Shown piece after piece: positions 17,820 to 26,517 of a stretch of DNA of 64,000 bases. The DNA lies in the NCBI RefSeq assembly GCF_023634645.1, contig NZ_JAMKMR010000011.1, forward strand, positions 1 to 64,000, written 5' to 3'. The notes under the pieces were generated by a model, which was given only the letters and a program-made list of their open reading frames with translations, ran no database searches and was not told the origin of the DNA. How positions within the stretch are numbered: position 1 is the stretch's first letter; every line of letters begins with the position of its first letter. Origin of the DNA: Vibrio sinus. Lineage in GTDB: Bacteria > Pseudomonadota > Gammaproteobacteria > Enterobacterales > Vibrionaceae. The position numbers and the translations under genes are program-made.

Positions 17820-17860
17820 AGCCAGCATCATTTAATGTCACAGACTGAAAGAGTGAGTTT

Positions 17861-18781
17861 ATGTTTAAATTCATAGCAAAAAGGATTTTGGAAGCGATAC
17901 CTACCATGCTGGTGTTAATTACCATTTCCTTCTTTTTAATGCGTTTCGCGCCAGGTAACCCTTTCTCAACAGAACGCCCATTGCCACCTGAGGTAATGGC
18001 GAACATCAACGCCAAATATGGCTTAGACAAACCCGTTTGGCAGCAATACACCACGTATTTGACCAACATCATTACCGGTGACTTTGGTCCTTCTTTTAAA
18101 TATAAAGATTATACGGTGAATGAGCTTATCTCATCGGCACTGCCTGTGTCGGTCAAAATTGGCTTTGCCGCGTTTATTTTTACCGTTGTAATGGGGGTCG
18201 GTGTAGGAACCTTAGCCGCGTTGAAACAAAATACCTGGCTTGACTACTGGATAATGGCGTCTGCAATGCTCGGGGTCGTGATGCCCTCATTTGTATTAGC
18301 GCCTGTATTAATTTATCTCTTCTCTATTAACTTGGGCTGGTTTCCCGCTGGTGGCTGGCTAGATGGTTCGTTTAAATACATGGCGTTGCCAGTACTTGGC
18401 ATGTCTCTACTCTATGTCGCGACGTTTGCTCGTATTACCCGCGGCTCGATGATTGAAACCCTAAACAGTAACTTTATTCGTACCGCTCGAGCGAAAGGAA
18501 TGAGTTACCCCTATATCATTGTCAAACATGCACTGAAACCAGCGCTTTTGCCCGTTGTTTCCTACATGGGGCCAGCGTTTGTGGGCATTATTACCGGGTC
18601 CGTTGTCATTGAAACCATTTTTGGTTTGCCAGGCATTGGTAAGTTATTCGTGAATGCAGCATTTAACCGTGACTACTCGTTAGTAATGGGAGTGACCATC
18701 CTCATCGGCTTCTTGTTTATTTTGTTTAATGCGGTTGTCGACGTGCTGTTGGCGTATATCGATCCGAAGATCCGCTATTAG
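17861..18781 (+). CDS. oppB: Oligopeptide ABC transporter permease OppB, copy 1
   Basis: 306 aa, the same length as E. coli OppB. An N-terminal helix (FIAKRILEAIPTMLVLITISFFLMRFAPGNPF) is followed by the five-helix core. The EAA-loop, which contacts the ATPases, reads TARAKGMSYPYIIVKHALKPALLPVVSY near residues 208-235. AGAGTGAG precedes the ATG. The copy at 26518 has the same length and is similar but clearly diverged. It forms the membrane channel with OppC. Confidence 0.95.
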   Translation: MFKFIAKRILEAIPTMLVLITISFFLMRFAPGNPFSTERPLPPEVMANINAKYGLDKPVWQQYTTYLTNIITGDFGPSFKYKDYTVNELISSALPVSVKIGFAAFIFTVVMGVGVGTLAALKQNTWLDYWIMASAMLGVVMPSFVLAPVLIYLFSINLGWFPAGGWLDGSFKYMALPVLGMSLLYVATFARITRGSMIETLNSNFIRTARAKGMSYPYIIVKHALKPALLPVVSYMGPAFVGIITGSVVIETIFGLPGIGKLFVNAAFNRDYSLVMGVTILIGFLFILFNAVVDVLLAYIDPKIRY

Positions 18782-18797
18782 GTTGGGGTAAATGAGT

Positions 18798-19700
18798 ATG
18801 TTAGCGAAAAAAGAAAGCTTAGAAGCGATTGAAAAGTTCTCCGAAAGTTTGGAGATTGAGGGTCGAAGCTTATGGCAAGATGCACGCATTCGTTTTATGC
18901 GTAACAAAGCGGCGATGCTGAGCTTGTTCATTCTTATATTAATGACGTTGGCTGTTATCTTTTTGCCAATGATTGCCCCTTATACCTATGACGATACAGA
19001 TTGGTATGCGATGCATGCTGCGCCATCAATGGAGCATTATTTTGGCACAGATAGCTTAGGCCGTGACCTGTACGTACGTACCTTAGTGGGCGGTCGAATT
19101 TCACTCATGGTCGGTATTTTAGGGGCACTAGTCGCAGTGTTAATCGGGACACTTTACGGCGCAGCATCTGGCTTTATTGGTGGGCGCACTGATAGAGCAA
19201 TGATGCGTGTCTTGGAAATTTTATACGCTATCCCGTTTATGTTTTTGGTTATTGTACTGGTAACGTTTTTTGGCCGAAACATCATTCTTATCTTCGTGGC
19301 GATTGGTGCTATTGCTTGGCTTGATATGGCGCGAATTGTTCGTGGTCAAACCCTGAGCTTGCGCAGTAAAGAGTTTATTGAAGCGGCGCATGTTTGCGGG
19401 GTGAGTAAGTGGCGGATAATCACCCGTCATATTGTCCCTAACGTGCTCGGTATTGTGGCAGTGTACTCGACACTTTTGATACCCAGTATGATTTTGACCG
19501 AATCTTTCCTTTCCTTCTTAGGCCTAGGTGTACAAGAGCCGATGACCAGTTGGGGCGCGTTGCTTCAAGAAGGGGCGAACACGATGGAAGTAGCGATATG
19601 GCAGTTGGCTTTCCCGGCGGCCTTTATGATCGTGACTTTGTTCTGCTTTAACTATGTCGGCGATGGCTTGCGCGATGCGCTTGATCCAAAAGATAGATAA
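18798..19700 (+). CDS. oppC: Oligopeptide ABC transporter permease OppC, copy 1
   Basis: 300 aa from ATG 18798. An in-frame ATG lies at 18792, but TGGGGT at 18784-18789 is only two bases from it and eight bases from 18798. The paralog at 27454 also starts at the equivalent methionine. Cytosolic N-terminal segment, then first helix AAMLSLFILILMTLAVIFLP. The EAA-loop is EAAHVCGVSKWRIITRHIVPNVLG near residues 192-215. Partner of OppB. The 3' third of the gene is much closer to copy 2 than the 5' part. Confidence 0.94.
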   Translation: MLAKKESLEAIEKFSESLEIEGRSLWQDARIRFMRNKAAMLSLFILILMTLAVIFLPMIAPYTYDDTDWYAMHAAPSMEHYFGTDSLGRDLYVRTLVGGRISLMVGILGALVAVLIGTLYGAASGFIGGRTDRAMMRVLEILYAIPFMFLVIVLVTFFGRNIILIFVAIGAIAWLDMARIVRGQTLSLRSKEFIEAAHVCGVSKWRIITRHIVPNVLGIVAVYSTLLIPSMILTESFLSFLGLGVQEPMTSWGALLQEGANTMEVAIWQLAFPAAFMIVTLFCFNYVGDGLRDALDPKDR

Positions 19701-19714
19701 TAAGAAAGGAAGTA

Positions 19715-20689
19715 ATGATGAGTTTATTAGATGTCAAAGATCTGCGTGTCGAATTTACCACCCATGACGGGATTGTCACCGCAGTCAACGATTTAAATTT
19801 CTCCCTAGACCAAGGGGAAACCTTAGGGATTGTCGGCGAGTCTGGCTCGGGCAAATCTCAAACGGTGTTCGCCCTCATGGGCCTGCTGGCTAAAAACGGC
19901 ATCATCAGTGGCAGCGCCACTTTTGAAGGCAAAGAAATCCTCAACCTGCCAGAGAAGGCGCTCAATAAAGTGCGCGCTGAGCAAATTGCGATGATCTTCC
20001 AAGATCCGATGACCTCACTCAACCCCTACATGAAGGTGAGCGACCAATTGATGGAAGTGTTGATGCTACACAAAGGCATGGGTAAATCGGAAGCGTTTGA
20101 AGAATCGGTTCGCATGCTCGAAGCGGTGAAAATTCCAGAAGCGCGTAAACGTATTACCATGTTCCCGCATGAATTCTCAGGCGGCATGCGTCAACGTGTG
20201 ATGATTGCCATGGCGCTCTTGTGTCGCCCGAAACTTCTGATTGCCGATGAGCCGACCACGGCGTTGGATGTGACGGTGCAAGCGCAAATCATGGACTTGC
20301 TGAACGAGCTAAAAAGCGAATTCAACACCGCGATCATCATGATCACCCACGATTTGGGTGTGGTGGCAGGCTCGTGTGACAAAGTGCTGGTGATGTACGC
20401 GGGGCGTACCATGGAATACGGCACCGTGGATGAAATCTTCTACAACCCCAGCCACCCGTATGCCGAAGGGCTACTGAAAGCCATCCCACGTTTAGATACC
20501 GAAGGGGACATTTTGCCTACCATACCCGGTAACCCGCCGAATTTACTTCGTTTGCCTCCGGGCTGCCCTTATCAAGAGCGTTGTCATCGTGTGACTGACC
20601 GTTGTAAGTCAGAAGCACCGATATTGACACCGTTTGGTGATGGGCGACAACGCGCGTGTTTTTCTGATTGGGAGGCTTGGACAAAATGA
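19715..20689 (+). CDS. oppD: Oligopeptide ABC transporter ATPase OppD, copy 1
   Basis: 324 aa. Walker A GESGSGKS (41-48), Q-loop in MIFQDPMTSLNP, signature FSGGMRQR, Walker B LLIADEPTTALD and the switch histidine in MITHDLG are all intact. The C-terminal extension contains the CPYQERCHRVTDRC cysteine cluster typical of OppD/DppD oligopeptide ATPases (iron-sulfur-like). The start could be ATG 19715 or 19718; AAGGAAG is nearer the ideal distance for the second. It differs from copy 2 (28371) by one residue (A301 here, T301 there), though the DNA has several synonymous changes. Confidence 0.95.
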   Translation: MMSLLDVKDLRVEFTTHDGIVTAVNDLNFSLDQGETLGIVGESGSGKSQTVFALMGLLAKNGIISGSATFEGKEILNLPEKALNKVRAEQIAMIFQDPMTSLNPYMKVSDQLMEVLMLHKGMGKSEAFEESVRMLEAVKIPEARKRITMFPHEFSGGMRQRVMIAMALLCRPKLLIADEPTTALDVTVQAQIMDLLNELKSEFNTAIIMITHDLGVVAGSCDKVLVMYAGRTMEYGTVDEIFYNPSHPYAEGLLKAIPRLDTEGDILPTIPGNPPNLLRLPPGCPYQERCHRVTDRCKSEAPILTPFGDGRQRACFSDWEAWTK

Positions 20690-21678
20690 TGGCAGACAAA
20701 CAACTCTTACTCGATGTAAAAGATTTAAAAGTACACTTCAGCATTGCATCTAAATCGGCATGGCCGTGGGCCAAACCGTCGAACCTAAAAGCGGTGGATG
20801 GGGTCAATATTCAGCTGTTTGAAGGGGAAACCTTAGGTGTTGTGGGCGAGTCGGGGTGTGGTAAGTCAACCTTTGCTCGCGCCATCATTGGTTTGGTGGA
20901 GTCCACCGCCGGGGAAGTGGTGTGGCTTGGGCAAGACTTAACCAAGATGCAAGAAGTGCAGCGCCGAGAAACCCGTAAAGACATTCAGATGATTTTCCAA
21001 GACCCGTTGGCTTCGCTCAACCCGAGGATGACGGTCGGAGATATCATTGCTGAGCCGTTGAAAACCTTCTACCCAAGTTTGTCCAAAGACGAGGTGAAGT
21101 CACGCGTTAAAGAGATGATGGCGAAAGTGGGGCTGTTGCCGAACGTGATTAACCGTTACCCCCACGAATTCTCGGGAGGCCAGTGTCAACGCATTGGTAT
21201 TGCCCGGGCCTTGATTCTGAAACCGAAGATGATCATCTGTGATGAGCCCGTATCGGCACTTGATGTGTCCATTCAAGCTCAGGTGGTGAATCTCTTAAAA
21301 GAGCTGCAAAAAGAGCTGGGGTTAAGCTTGGTGTTTATCGCCCACGATTTATCGGTGGTGAAACACATCTCAGACCGAGTGTTAGTGATGTACTTAGGTA
21401 ATGCCGTAGAGCTTGGGGAAGCGGCGTCACTGTTTGCCGATCCGAAGCACCCTTATACGCGCGCTCTAATGTCAGCGGTGCCGATCCCCGATCCCAAGCT
21501 CGAGCGTAACAAAAAGATAGAGATGCTAGAAGGGGACTTACCGTCACCCATCAGTCCACCGTCTGGGTGTGTGTTTAGAACGCGTTGTCCATTAGCGACC
21601 GATGAATGTGCGAAAACAAAACCTGTGATGACAGGCAGCAGCACACACGCAGTATCCTGCTTGCTAGTAGATATCTAG
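20686..21678 (+). CDS. oppF: Oligopeptide ABC transporter ATPase OppF, copy 1
   Basis: 330 aa. The start at 20686 overlaps the oppD stop by four bases (ATGA), with GGGAGG about ten bases upstream; this suits a coupled pair. Walker A GESGCGKS (54-61), MIFQDPLASLNPRMTVG, signature FSGGQCQR and Walker B MIICDEPVSALD are present, plus the C-terminal CVFRTRCPLATDEC cluster. It pairs with OppD as an asymmetric ATPase dimer. Compared with copy 2 the protein differs at E90D and in a few residues of the last 17 only. Confidence 0.95.
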   Translation: MMADKQLLLDVKDLKVHFSIASKSAWPWAKPSNLKAVDGVNIQLFEGETLGVVGESGCGKSTFARAIIGLVESTAGEVVWLGQDLTKMQEVQRRETRKDIQMIFQDPLASLNPRMTVGDIIAEPLKTFYPSLSKDEVKSRVKEMMAKVGLLPNVINRYPHEFSGGQCQRIGIARALILKPKMIICDEPVSALDVSIQAQVVNLLKELQKELGLSLVFIAHDLSVVKHISDRVLVMYLGNAVELGEAASLFADPKHPYTRALMSAVPIPDPKLERNKKIEMLEGDLPSPISPPSGCVFRTRCPLATDECAKTKPVMTGSSTHAVSCLLVDI

Positions 21679-21704
21679 ATACGATTCGGCCTGTGACAGG
21701 CTTA

Positions 21705-21737
21705 AGCGCGACCGCAGAACTGGGTCGCGCTTTTTTT
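21705..21737 (+). terminator. Terminator of the first opp operon
   Basis: AGCGCGACC (21705-21713) and GGTCGCGCT (21723-21731) form a perfect stem followed by a T run to 21737. A sister copy with the same stem follows oppF2 (30360), showing that the duplicated unit included the terminator. Confidence 0.93.
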
Positions 21738-22276
21738 GTGCATGCGCACCAATATGGTGCTAATTTTGAGTTAAACGCCAGTTAATAATATTGCCACTTG
21801 ATTGGTTTTATCACTATATCTCCAGTATCTATATTTAAATTCTTATGTTTTGATTTTCTAGTTTTATTTGATGAGCCGAAACTTTTATATTCAAATCTAT
21901 CCTACAAGTAATGAATAGAACACTGATATCAATGATGTTTAATGAATAAATAGTCAAATTTGTTTATTTTGTTCAATTTTTATATGTTAAGTAGAGCTGT
22001 AATTTAGATTAATTTATATATATTTATTTAATCGTTTTGTGACATCGATATTTGAATTGTAAATGATATGAGATTAAAAAATTAACGCTTGGTACTTGGC
22101 GTACATATTGCTATGCACAGAGCCGACTCTAGAGATATCCCAAAAAAGAGTGGATATTTCGCTTACAATTCAATTAGTATCTGAATTGTAAAATTTGTTA
22201 CACAAACACAATAAAAGTAAACAGGACTCTCTTTGAGATACTCTTAAATCAATGATTAACTTCTCGGGAGTATTTG
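21738..22276. other. AT-rich region upstream of oppA2 with repeated 10-mer
   Basis: No gene is supported. TGAATTGTAA occurs at 22053-22062 and again at 22082-22191 region as part of a palindrome: TTACAATTCA (22163-22172) and TGAATTGTAA (22182-22191) separated by nine bases. This could be an operator for an unidentified regulator. The rest is AT-rich. Confidence 0.45.
22163..22191. promoter_or_regulatory. Perfect 10-bp inverted repeat, candidate operator of oppA2
   Basis: TTACAATTCA and TGAATTGTAA flank a nine-base spacer, and a third copy of the same 10-mer lies at 22053-22062. It is about 160 bases before the oppA2 ATG. It could also form an RNA hairpin. No equivalent is seen upstream of oppA1 or oppA3. 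Confidence 0.4.
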
Positions 22277-22302
22277 TATTACCAAGAGCCGTTTTGGTAA
22301 TA
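22277..22302 (+). promoter_or_regulatory. oppA2 leader stem-loop (CCGTT loop)
   Basis: TATTACCAA (22277-22285) pairs perfectly with TTGGTAATA (22294-22302) around the loop GAGCCGTT, 50 bases before the ATG. The loop shares CCGTT with the loops before oppA1 and oppA3, while the stem is different. Confidence 0.65.
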
Positions 22303-22352
22303 ACATCAAAGATATCATGCATGGATGTAGTACTTATAATTGGAGTGAATGC

Positions 22353-23981
22353 ATGTACAAAAATAAAATAACCAAAGCAGTTTTGTTTGGAACAGGCTTG
22401 ATTTTATCTGCAACATCAATGGTTTCATACGCTGCCAATGTTCCACCAGGAACAAAATTAGCTAAAGTGCAGGATCTCGTACGCTACAATGATGGTCAAC
22501 CCGCATCGATAGACCCACAAAAGGTTCAAGGCGTACCAGGACAGTTTATTATTAATGATTTATTCGAAGGTCTCGTTACGCAAAATGCGGACGGTGATAT
22601 TATTCCTGGAATTGCCACAAGTTGGGACACCAAAGATAACAAAACGTATATTTTCCATTTACGCGATGCTAAATGGTCGAATGGTAAACCCGTTACTGCC
22701 GGAGATTTCGTCTATGCGTTCCGACGCGCTGTGAATCCAGCGACTGCGTCTCCGTATGCTTGGTACGTGCAAATGACGACTATGAAGAACGCAGGTGCGA
22801 TTATTGATGGTAAGAAAAAGCCTGATACTTTGGGCGTTAAAGCACTTAACCCACATACCTTGGAAGTCCAACTCAACGAGGCAATCCCATACTTCCTAAA
22901 AATGCTTGCAAGTGCGACCATGATGCCTGTCTACCCGCCAGCAATCGAGAAGTGGGGTGATAAATGGACACAACCAGCACATCTAGTAAGTGATGGCGCT
23001 TACACGTTGGATAAACGTGTACCGAATGGCCGTATCGTATTAAAACGTAACCCAGATTACTGGAACAATAACAAAACGGTGATCAATCAAGTTACGTATT
23101 TGGCCACGACCGATCCTGTGGCAGCGATGAATCGCTTCCTCGCTGGTGAAGTTCAAATGACTTATGAGACACCAGCGGATCAGTACAAAAGGTTGAAAAA
23201 AGAATACCCTCAAGACCTAAAAACAACGGGCAGTTTGTGCACGTATTTTTATGACTTTAACACTCAGAAAAAGCCATTTAATGATGTCAGAGTACGCAAA
23301 GCGCTTTCTTACTCCATTAACCGGGATATCATCGCTAACGCGATATTAGGTCAAGGACAGAAACCTGCCTACAATCTAACGCCAGACATTATTGCGGGCT
23401 TCAAACCAATCACACCAGCTTGGGAAAAAATGACTCAGGCACAGCGCGTTGCTAAAGCCAAAGAGCTATTAAAAGAAGCAGGCTATAGCAAGTCACACCC
23501 ACTGTCCTTTACTTTGATTTATAACACAGACCAAAGGCATAAAAAGATAGCGACAGCGCTTCAGGCTATGTGGAAACAAGAATTGGGTGTTAACGTGACA
23601 CTTGAAAACCAAGAATGGAAAACCTTCCTAAATACACGTCAACTTGGTAACTTCCAAATGGCACGTGATGGTTGGTGTGGTGACTACAACGAAGCGTCGA
23701 CTTTCCTCAACACCATGATGTCGACCAATGTGCAAAATAATGCCCACTTCAAGAACAAGAAGTATGACTCTTTAATTAAAGAGGCTATGAAGGCGACGAG
23801 CACGAAACAAAGAAACGATTTGTATCATCAAGCAGAACAAATCCTAGCGAAATATATGCCGATAGCACCGATTTATCAGTATGTAAATACTCGACTAGTG
23901 TCACCCACTATAGGTGGTTATCCGATGCATAATGCTCAAGATAATATCTATACTAGAGAGCTTTATATTAAAGCTAAGTAA
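22353..23981 (+). CDS. oppA: Oligopeptide-binding protein OppA, copy 2 (orphan)
   Basis: 542 aa from ATG 22353 with TGGAG seven bases upstream; the in-frame ATG 22317 has no such site. Signal peptide MYKNKITKAVLFGTG to SYA. Same family 5 fold as its neighbours. Cys296 and Cys442 keep the OppA disulfide spacing of 146. No permease or ATPase gene follows, and a hairpin ends the unit, so it probably feeds one of the flanking Opp transporters. Its sequence is diverged from copies 1 and 3, suggesting a different peptide preference (inference). Confidence 0.9.
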   Translation: MYKNKITKAVLFGTGLILSATSMVSYAANVPPGTKLAKVQDLVRYNDGQPASIDPQKVQGVPGQFIINDLFEGLVTQNADGDIIPGIATSWDTKDNKTYIFHLRDAKWSNGKPVTAGDFVYAFRRAVNPATASPYAWYVQMTTMKNAGAIIDGKKKPDTLGVKALNPHTLEVQLNEAIPYFLKMLASATMMPVYPPAIEKWGDKWTQPAHLVSDGAYTLDKRVPNGRIVLKRNPDYWNNNKTVINQVTYLATTDPVAAMNRFLAGEVQMTYETPADQYKRLKKEYPQDLKTTGSLCTYFYDFNTQKKPFNDVRVRKALSYSINRDIIANAILGQGQKPAYNLTPDIIAGFKPITPAWEKMTQAQRVAKAKELLKEAGYSKSHPLSFTLIYNTDQRHKKIATALQAMWKQELGVNVTLENQEWKTFLNTRQLGNFQMARDGWCGDYNEASTFLNTMMSTNVQNNAHFKNKKYDSLIKEAMKATSTKQRNDLYHQAEQILAKYMPIAPIYQYVNTRLVSPTIGGYPMHNAQDNIYTRELYIKAK

Positions 23982-24027
23982 GCGATATTACTTGATGTAT
24001 TTCTCCTTTAATAATTGATCAAATAAT

Positions 24028-24060
24028 GCGGTTCCAGGTAATTATATGGAACCGCTAGAT
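24028..24060 (+). terminator. Terminator-like hairpin after oppA2
   Basis: GCGGTTCCA (24028-24036) and TGGAACCGC (24047-24055) form a perfect 9-bp stem with a ten-base loop, 47 bases after the stop. Only TAGATTTG follows, so the U tract is weak. Confidence 0.6.
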
Positions 24061-24676
24061 TTGTCATGCAATTGAAGCCTTAGCCGGGAAATTTAACCTC
24101 AATAATATCGGATGGAGTTAGGCGAGAGCTTGTTACTGCTTCAATAATTATAACCAATTGCTATTAGTTATGTCTTTTTGAGGGCTACTTAATAGGCTAG
24201 ATGTCGGTTAGTCTCTTTGTTGGAGAGAAACCCCAAATTTAGCTAGAAGATAGATTAATAGTGAATGCGGTTTTCCGATGTTTGTTTTATAGCAGTATTG
24301 CTAATAAGTTTTTAAATAACAGTTGGTTATATATTTATAGTTAGGCTGGTTGACGATATAAAGACATAAACAGGATGTTTAGTACTTCTGATGTTGTCAA
24401 AATTGGAAAGTAAGATTTTAACTGAGACGAATCTGGATTTATTTGTTTTTAATATCTCAGTAACAAACTAATTATAGTATTTGGTTCGGTAAATATAAAA
24501 ACAACACTGAAGCTTAATACGACATTGTCATATGCTGAAGAGCGATATGACAAGGTTTTAATATTATTAGCAGTTTGATAGCAAAATTTATAAAACTACG
24601 CTGGCTAATAATAGTGTGCGCAATGAGATAAGACTGGTCAAAGAAAGCGCCAAAAATAACGGGCCATTAGGTTCAA
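24061..24676. other. Upstream region of oppA3, no gene
   Basis: About 615 AT-rich bases with no supported gene. Short open frames have no ribosome-binding site or recognisable motif. A small hairpin formed by CATAT/ATATG lies near 24530-24550. The oppA3 promoter is expected near the 3' end. Confidence 0.4.
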
Positions 24677-24705
24677 ACAGCACCAAATCCGTTCTTGGTA
24701 CTGTT
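24676..24705 (+). promoter_or_regulatory. oppA3 leader stem-loop (CCGTT loop)
   Basis: ACAGCACCAA (24677-24686) pairs with TTGGTACTGT (24695-24704) with one C-A mismatch, extended by A24676-T24705. The loop ATCCGTTC contains the CCGTT core seen before oppA1 and oppA2. It lies about 49 bases before the ATG. Confidence 0.65.
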
Positions 24706-24753
24706 ACATAAAATCATGCATGGATGCGATACAAATACTACTGGAGTGAATTC

Positions 24754-26385
24754 ATGTATAAAAAGAAACTGTCTACGGCTTTGATCGTAGGAGCTGGCTT
24801 GGCGCTTACAGCTGCATCCACAACATCATACGCTGCGAATGTTCCTGCAGGGACTAAACTTGCCAAAGTGCAAGACCTCGTGCGTGGCAATAGAGCAGAG
24901 CCTGCGACGCTGGACCCGGACTTGATCGAAGGGATTCCTGGAGCGAATGTTGCCTACGATTTGTTTGAGGGTTTGGTGACCCAAGATGCCAACGGCAATA
25001 CCATTCCAGGTGTCGCCAAAAGCTGGCAAACCAAAGACAATAAAACCTATATTTTCCATCTACGCAAAGATGCAAAATGGTCCAGTGGCGCACCAGTTAC
25101 GGCGCAAGATTTTGTGTTTTCGTTTGAAAGAGCTGTTAATCCAGACACTGCTTCTCCTTACGCTTGGTATCTGGAAGAAAGTAATATCAAAAACGCCTCT
25201 GCAATCATTGCGGGCAAAAAGAAGCCTGATACTTTAGGCGTGAAAGCGCTCAATGACCATACGCTGCAAATCACTCTAGAGTCGCCGATTCCATACTTTG
25301 TCAAAATGCTGGTCAATAGCGTGATGTCGCCAGTGTACCCGCCTGCAATAAAAAAATGGGGTGACAAATGGACCCAACCGGGACATATGGTCAGCAATGG
25401 TGCCTATGAACTTGAAAAAAGAGTCGTGGGTGGGCGCATTGTATTGAAACGTAACCCTTATTATTGGGACAACAAGCATACAGTCATCAATCAGGTTACC
25501 TACTTGCCTGACACCGATCAAACATCATCGATGAACCGCTATTTAGCCGGTGAAGAGCAGATGACTTATGCTATGCCTATCGACCAATACCGTCGCCTCA
25601 AAAAAGAATACCCAAATGCTGTTAAAACGACAGGCGAACTTGCCACGTATTACTACAGCTTTAACATGACTAAAAAGCCGTTTAACAATGTCGATGTGCG
25701 TAAAGCTATTTCTTATGCGATTGATCGAAACATCATTGCCGACGCGATTTTAGGCCAGGGCCAGCTGCCAGCCTATACGTTAACTCCAGATATTGTCGCT
25801 GGATTTACCCCAATTACCCCTACTTGGGAAACATGGACACAAAAAGAGCGCGTAGCGAAAGCTAAGAAGCTCTTGAAAGAAGCAGGTTATGATAGAGAAC
25901 ATCCTTTGTCATTCGATCTTCTGTACAACACTGATGCCAACAACAAGAAGATTGCCACTGCGGTTCAAGCCATGTTGAAACAAGAGCTGGGTGTCAATGT
26001 AACCCTAGTAAACCAAGAGTGGAAAACTTATCTACAAACACTTCATCAAGGTGATTTTGAAGTCGCACGTGAATCATGGTCGGGCGATTATAATGAACCT
26101 TCAACCTTCCTTAACTTAATGACAACCAGTAATGCGGAGAACGATCCAAAGTATCATAACAAAGAGTATGATGCGCTGATCCGCAAGGCGATGACGTTAA
26201 CCAATGACAAAGAGCGTAATGAACTATATCACAAAGCCGAGCGTATGCTTGCACGTGATATGCCCGTTGCACCGATTTATCAGTTCGTCACGTCTCGCTT
26301 GGTATCACCAACAATTGGTGGTTATCCAATGCACAATGCTCAGGATATTGTTTACACCAAGAACCTTTATATTAAAAAGAGCTAA
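24754..26385 (+). CDS. oppA: Oligopeptide-binding protein OppA, copy 3, without the disulfide pair
   Basis: 543 aa from ATG 24754 with TGGAG upstream; ATG 24724 is rejected for the same reasons as in the paralogs. Signal peptide MYKKKLSTALIVGAG to SYA. Full-length family 5 binding protein. The two cysteines conserved in copies 1 and 2 are replaced by Ala297 and Ser443 (GELATYYY and ESWSGDYNEPSTF), so the disulfide cannot form. First gene of oppA3-B2-C2-D2-F2. Confidence 0.92.
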   Translation: MYKKKLSTALIVGAGLALTAASTTSYAANVPAGTKLAKVQDLVRGNRAEPATLDPDLIEGIPGANVAYDLFEGLVTQDANGNTIPGVAKSWQTKDNKTYIFHLRKDAKWSSGAPVTAQDFVFSFERAVNPDTASPYAWYLEESNIKNASAIIAGKKKPDTLGVKALNDHTLQITLESPIPYFVKMLVNSVMSPVYPPAIKKWGDKWTQPGHMVSNGAYELEKRVVGGRIVLKRNPYYWDNKHTVINQVTYLPDTDQTSSMNRYLAGEEQMTYAMPIDQYRRLKKEYPNAVKTTGELATYYYSFNMTKKPFNNVDVRKAISYAIDRNIIADAILGQGQLPAYTLTPDIVAGFTPITPTWETWTQKERVAKAKKLLKEAGYDREHPLSFDLLYNTDANNKKIATAVQAMLKQELGVNVTLVNQEWKTYLQTLHQGDFEVARESWSGDYNEPSTFLNLMTTSNAENDPKYHNKEYDALIRKAMTLTNDKERNELYHKAERMLARDMPVAPIYQFVTSRLVSPTIGGYPMHNAQDIVYTKNLYIKKS

Positions 26386-26437
26386 GCCGATTCATATAGG
26401 CATTGGCCGCAAATTATAAATATAAATCGTAGCATCA

Positions 26438-26472
26438 GCCCTGCATGTTAATCATTTCTAGCATGTAGTGGC
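26438..26472 (+). promoter_or_regulatory. Intercistronic hairpin between oppA3 and oppB2
   Basis: GCCCTGCATG (26438-26447) pairs with CATGTAG-T-GGC (26462-26472) with one bulged T and one G-T pair. No U-run follows. It is the counterpart of 17791-17819; both share CTGCATG. It probably limits read-through into, or stabilises mRNA upstream of, oppB2. Confidence 0.6.
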
Positions 26473-26517
26473 TTGTTACACGCCATTTTTGTCACAGACT
26501 AAATAAAGAGTGAGTTT

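Noticed and set aside
19221..19430. Minus-strand open frames within opp, pta, mfd and other genes
   Set aside because: They are shadows of real genes in other frames, with no independent start signals.
20668..20685. TTG start for oppF1 and its equivalent at 29324
   Set aside because: ATG 20686/29342 overlaps the oppD stop and has GGGAGG upstream, a typical coupled start.
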